64,000 bases of DNA. Source: Antarcticibacterium flavum. GTDB lineage: Bacteria > Bacteroidota > Bacteroidia > Flavobacteriales > Flavobacteriaceae. A program made the translations under genes and the position numbers. The notes beneath the pieces were generated by a model. It was not told where the DNA came from. It saw nothing but the letters and a program-made list of their open reading frames with translations, and made no database searches. Numbering within the stretch: position 1 is the stretch's first letter; the number at the start of each line of letters is the position of its first letter. Positions 61,580-64,000 of the stretch are shown here, piece after piece. Where the stretch lies: contig NZ_CP040812.1 in assembly GCF_006159205.1 (NCBI RefSeq), forward strand, positions 372,001 through 436,000. The letters are read 5' to 3'.

Positions 61580-63403
61580 ATGCGAAAATTTTTATTCCTC
61601 CTTTTCTCACTGACTTTCTTTTTTGCCCCGGCACAAAGTCCTAAAAAATTAAATTCTGCTGAGATCCATCAGGCTATAAAAAAACTGAATTTCCTGGGAT
61701 CTGTCCTCTATGTTGCCGCACATCCAGATGATGAAAACACCCGGCTCATTTCATATTTTTCAAATGCCGTACATGCCAGGACTGCCTATCTCTCAATCAC
61801 CCGCGGGGATGGTGGTCAAAATCTTATTGGCCCTGAACTCAAAGAACAACTGGGTCTAATAAGGACACAGGAACTTCTTGCAGCCAGGAATATTGATGGC
61901 GGGGAGCAGCTTTTTACCCGCGCCATAGATTTTGGCTACACCAAGACCCCACAAGAGGCTATGGAATTTTGGAACAGTAATGAGGTCCTGGGGGATGTGG
62001 TTTGGGCAATAAGAAAATTTAGGCCAGATGTAATTATTAACAGGTTCAACCACCGTACAGCAGGAGAAACTCACGGGCAACATACCGCCTCTGCCCTGCT
62101 TGCTATGGATGCATTTGATCTTGCGGGAGACCCTTCTACTTTTAAAGATCAACTGGAATATACCACGCCCCACCAGCCTAAGAAATTATATTTTAACACC
62201 TCTCCCTGGTTTTATGGAAGTGAGGAAGCTTTTGAAGAAGCACTGGATTCTACATTTCTTGAATTTGAAACAGGAGTTTACTTCCCGTTATTAGGATTAT
62301 CCAATCCCGAAATTGCGGCGCTTAGTCGCAGCCAGCATCAATCCCAGGGATTTGGCAGCACAGGGAGCCGGGGTACCCAAAAGGAATACCTGGAAATGAT
62401 AAAAGGGGATCTTCCTGCAGGAGAAACTTCTGTATTTGAAGGGATAGATACTTCCTGGAACAGAGTAAAGGGAGGAACAGAGATTGGAAAGATACTGGAA
62501 GCTGTGGAGAAGGAATATAATTTCGAGGATCCCGCGGCGAGCCTTCCGCAGTTAATAAAAGCATATTCCCTTATCCAGGGATTGGAAGACCAGTATTGGA
62601 GGGCATTGAAACTGGAGCAAATTAAGGAGGTCATTGCTGCCAGTGCAGGCTTGTTCCTGGAGGCAACTGCACAAAATCCAGGCGCGGTACCTTCAGAAGA
62701 AATAGAATTAAATTTTGAAGCTATCAATCGAAGTTCCGGTGAAATGAGGCTTACTAATATCAGCCTTCAGCCAGGAGACAGGGAAATGCAGGTAAATGCT
62801 CTTTTGGCCAATAATGAATCCTGGAAAGATACTTTCTCACTTCCAATTCCTGCAGATATTGATTATACCAGTCCTTACTGGCTAAAGGAAAAAAGCGGCC
62901 CGGGAAAATACAGGGTTAAAGACCAGACATTGATTGGTCTGCCTGAAACTCCACCCAGTATAACAGCCACTTTCCTCATTGAAATTTCTGGAACAGCAAT
63001 TCCATTTACCAAAGAGATCGTTTATAAATTTAATGATGCCGTAGATGGAGAGGTATACCAGCCATTCGAGATCGTTCCCCCGGTTTCAGTAAAAATAAGG
63101 GATGGGGTCATGGTTTTTGCTGATACTGCTTCCAAAATTGTTCCTGTAACTGTTTACGCAGGAAAGAGTAATGTGAAAGGTGTTCTTAGCCTGCAGGCCG
63201 GAAAGGGCTGGAAGATTGAACCTGCCTCTTCGCAAATTGCAATTCCGCAAAAAGGAGATGCATATACAGTGAATTTTAAGGTCACCCCCCTGCCGGCCAG
63301 AGCGAAACACTCCTGGAACCTATACTGGATAATAACGGAAAAAATTATTCCAATGAGCTGGTACACCTCACATATCGTCATATACCAAAGCAAGTCATGG
63401 TGA
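61580..63403 (+). CDS. PIG-L family deacetylase, N-terminal part (frameshifted)
   Basis: A signal peptide (about 1-19) is followed by a LmbE/PIG-L domain: AAHPDDE (His48, Asp51 as zinc ligands) and GETHGQHTAS (near 170-180). A helical and beta-sandwich middle follows to about residue 570. From codon 571 the nominal frame reads nonsense after a run of six C (63285-63290), so the last ~37 residues are not real. The reading frame resumes in +1 (next entry). Its substrate is a GlcNAc- or other amide-linked sugar. Confidence 0.85.
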   Translation: MRKFLFLLFSLTFFFAPAQSPKKLNSAEIHQAIKKLNFLGSVLYVAAHPDDENTRLISYFSNAVHARTAYLSITRGDGGQNLIGPELKEQLGLIRTQELLAARNIDGGEQLFTRAIDFGYTKTPQEAMEFWNSNEVLGDVVWAIRKFRPDVIINRFNHRTAGETHGQHTASALLAMDAFDLAGDPSTFKDQLEYTTPHQPKKLYFNTSPWFYGSEEAFEEALDSTFLEFETGVYFPLLGLSNPEIAALSRSQHQSQGFGSTGSRGTQKEYLEMIKGDLPAGETSVFEGIDTSWNRVKGGTEIGKILEAVEKEYNFEDPAASLPQLIKAYSLIQGLEDQYWRALKLEQIKEVIAASAGLFLEATAQNPGAVPSEEIELNFEAINRSSGEMRLTNISLQPGDREMQVNALLANNESWKDTFSLPIPADIDYTSPYWLKEKSGPGKYRVKDQTLIGLPETPPSITATFLIEISGTAIPFTKEIVYKFNDAVDGEVYQPFEIVPPVSVKIRDGVMVFADTASKIVPVTVYAGKSNVKGVLSLQAGKGWKIEPASSQIAIPQKGDAYTVNFKVTPLPARAKHSWNLYWIITEKIIPMSWYTSHIVIYQSKSW

Positions 63404-64000
63404 TGCCTGCAGCTGCAAAAATGGTGAAATTGGATATTGAGAAAAAGGGGCAGCGTATTGCTTTCATCGAGGGTGCAGGAGATGTGATCCCTGAAAGCCT
63501 TGAGCAAATAGGCTATGATGTGCAAAGAATTCATCCAGATGCAATAAATGCCGCTACTCTTAAAAACTATGATGCCGTTATTCTTGGAATAAGAGCCTAC
63601 AATATCCTGGAGCAGTTAAAATACAGGCAAAAGGAACTTCATGAATATGTAAAAAATGGTGGAAACCTAATTGTGCAATACAATACCAACCGTGGACTGG
63701 TGGTGAATCCTATTGCGCCTTTCAAATTACAACTATCCCGTGAAAGGGTGACTGAGGAAGATGCCGAAGTAAGGTTTCTGGCTCCTGATCATCCGGTTTT
63801 AAATACTCCTAATAAGATCACCGCAAAGGATTTTGAGAACTGGGTACAGGAAAGAGGATTGTATTTCGCAGGAGAATGGGGCCCGGAGTTCACACCAATT
63901 TTAGCAATGAATGACACTAATGAGCCTTCAAGGGAAGGTAGCCTCATGATTGCAAAGTATGGGAAAGGAAATTATATTTATACCGGCATAAGTTTCTTTA
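63289..64000 (+). CDS. PIG-L family deacetylase, C-terminal continuation (frameshifted, runs off the window)
   Basis: In frame from 63289: PAGQSETLLEPILDNNGKN, then a domain with YDVQRIHPDAINAATL and ILGIRAYNIL, which resembles a flavodoxin-like or glutamine amidotransferase-like fold often attached to PIG-L in Bacteroidota. It stays open to the window end, so the true 3' end is not seen. It continues the previous feature once one C is restored. Confidence 0.82.

Overview
The window looks like a chromosomal segment of a marine-type member of the Flavobacteriaceae (Bacteroidota), close to the Gramella/Christiangramia-Salegentibacter group. This rests on gene content read from the sequence: a PorX-type response regulator with a PglZ domain, a bifunctional HisB, an LpxC-FabZ fusion, a DUF4834 protein, a ResB-CcsA fusion, YfhO and TonB-dependent outer membrane proteins, a sulfonolipid-type gene pair, and TAnnTTTG promoter boxes in place of Shine-Dalgarno-led genes. 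The species assignment is inference. No rRNA, tRNA, CRISPR array, prophage or intact insertion sequence was seen.

Region 1 (1-7704, minus strand) is a complete-looking histidine operon, hisG-D-C-B-H-A-F-IE, with hisIE running off the left edge. It is preceded by a clear His-codon leader peptide (HHHH), an antiterminator pairing and an intrinsic terminator, which together make a textbook-style attenuator. The distal cistrons are separated by unusual heptad-repeat spacers, two of which bracket hisF as near-perfect inverted repeats. Region 2 (7.7-19.1 kb, minus) holds a prohibitin-like protein, a VWA membrane protein, fabG, sucD, an NTF2-like protein and the lipid A cluster lpxD-lpxC/fabZ-lpxA-efp-second lpxD, headed by an HD phosphohydrolase. 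Region 3 (19.2-30.9 kb, mostly plus) holds porX, tsaE, a tiny secreted peptide overlapping a membrane protein, ald, a DUF4258 protein, a repeat-filled spacer, bcp/nth (divergent), an ECF sigma factor, uvrA, and a secreted low-complexity protein behind a near-consensus sigma-54 promoter.

Region 4 (30.9-36.5 kb, minus) is an envelope polysaccharide operon: DUF4834, YfhO, a GT4 glycosyltransferase and a flippase. Region 5 (36.5-46.6 kb) has an outer-membrane transporter, a predicted sulfonolipid pair (alpha-oxoamine synthase plus cysteine-synthase-like enzyme), an S9 peptidase, YbaB, threonine aldolase and a secreted metzincin-like protease. Region 6 (46.7-53.5 kb, plus) has prfB with its programmed frameshift, an ArsC-like protein, a Spy-like small protein, a TonB-dependent receptor and fumC. 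Region 7 (53.5-64 kb) has a ResB-CcsA gene split by a frameshift (minus), then a plus-strand run DUF2520-kdsC-SMR-UbiA-Maf-lipoprotein-MscS, and a PIG-L deacetylase split by a second frameshift and cut by the right edge.

Most genes are housekeeping. The items that stand out are the his attenuator, the overlapping peptide/membrane-protein pair, the sigma-54-driven secreted protein, several families of palindromic intergenic repeats, and the two frameshifts, both single-base losses in C/G homopolymers and therefore suspect as sequencing errors.
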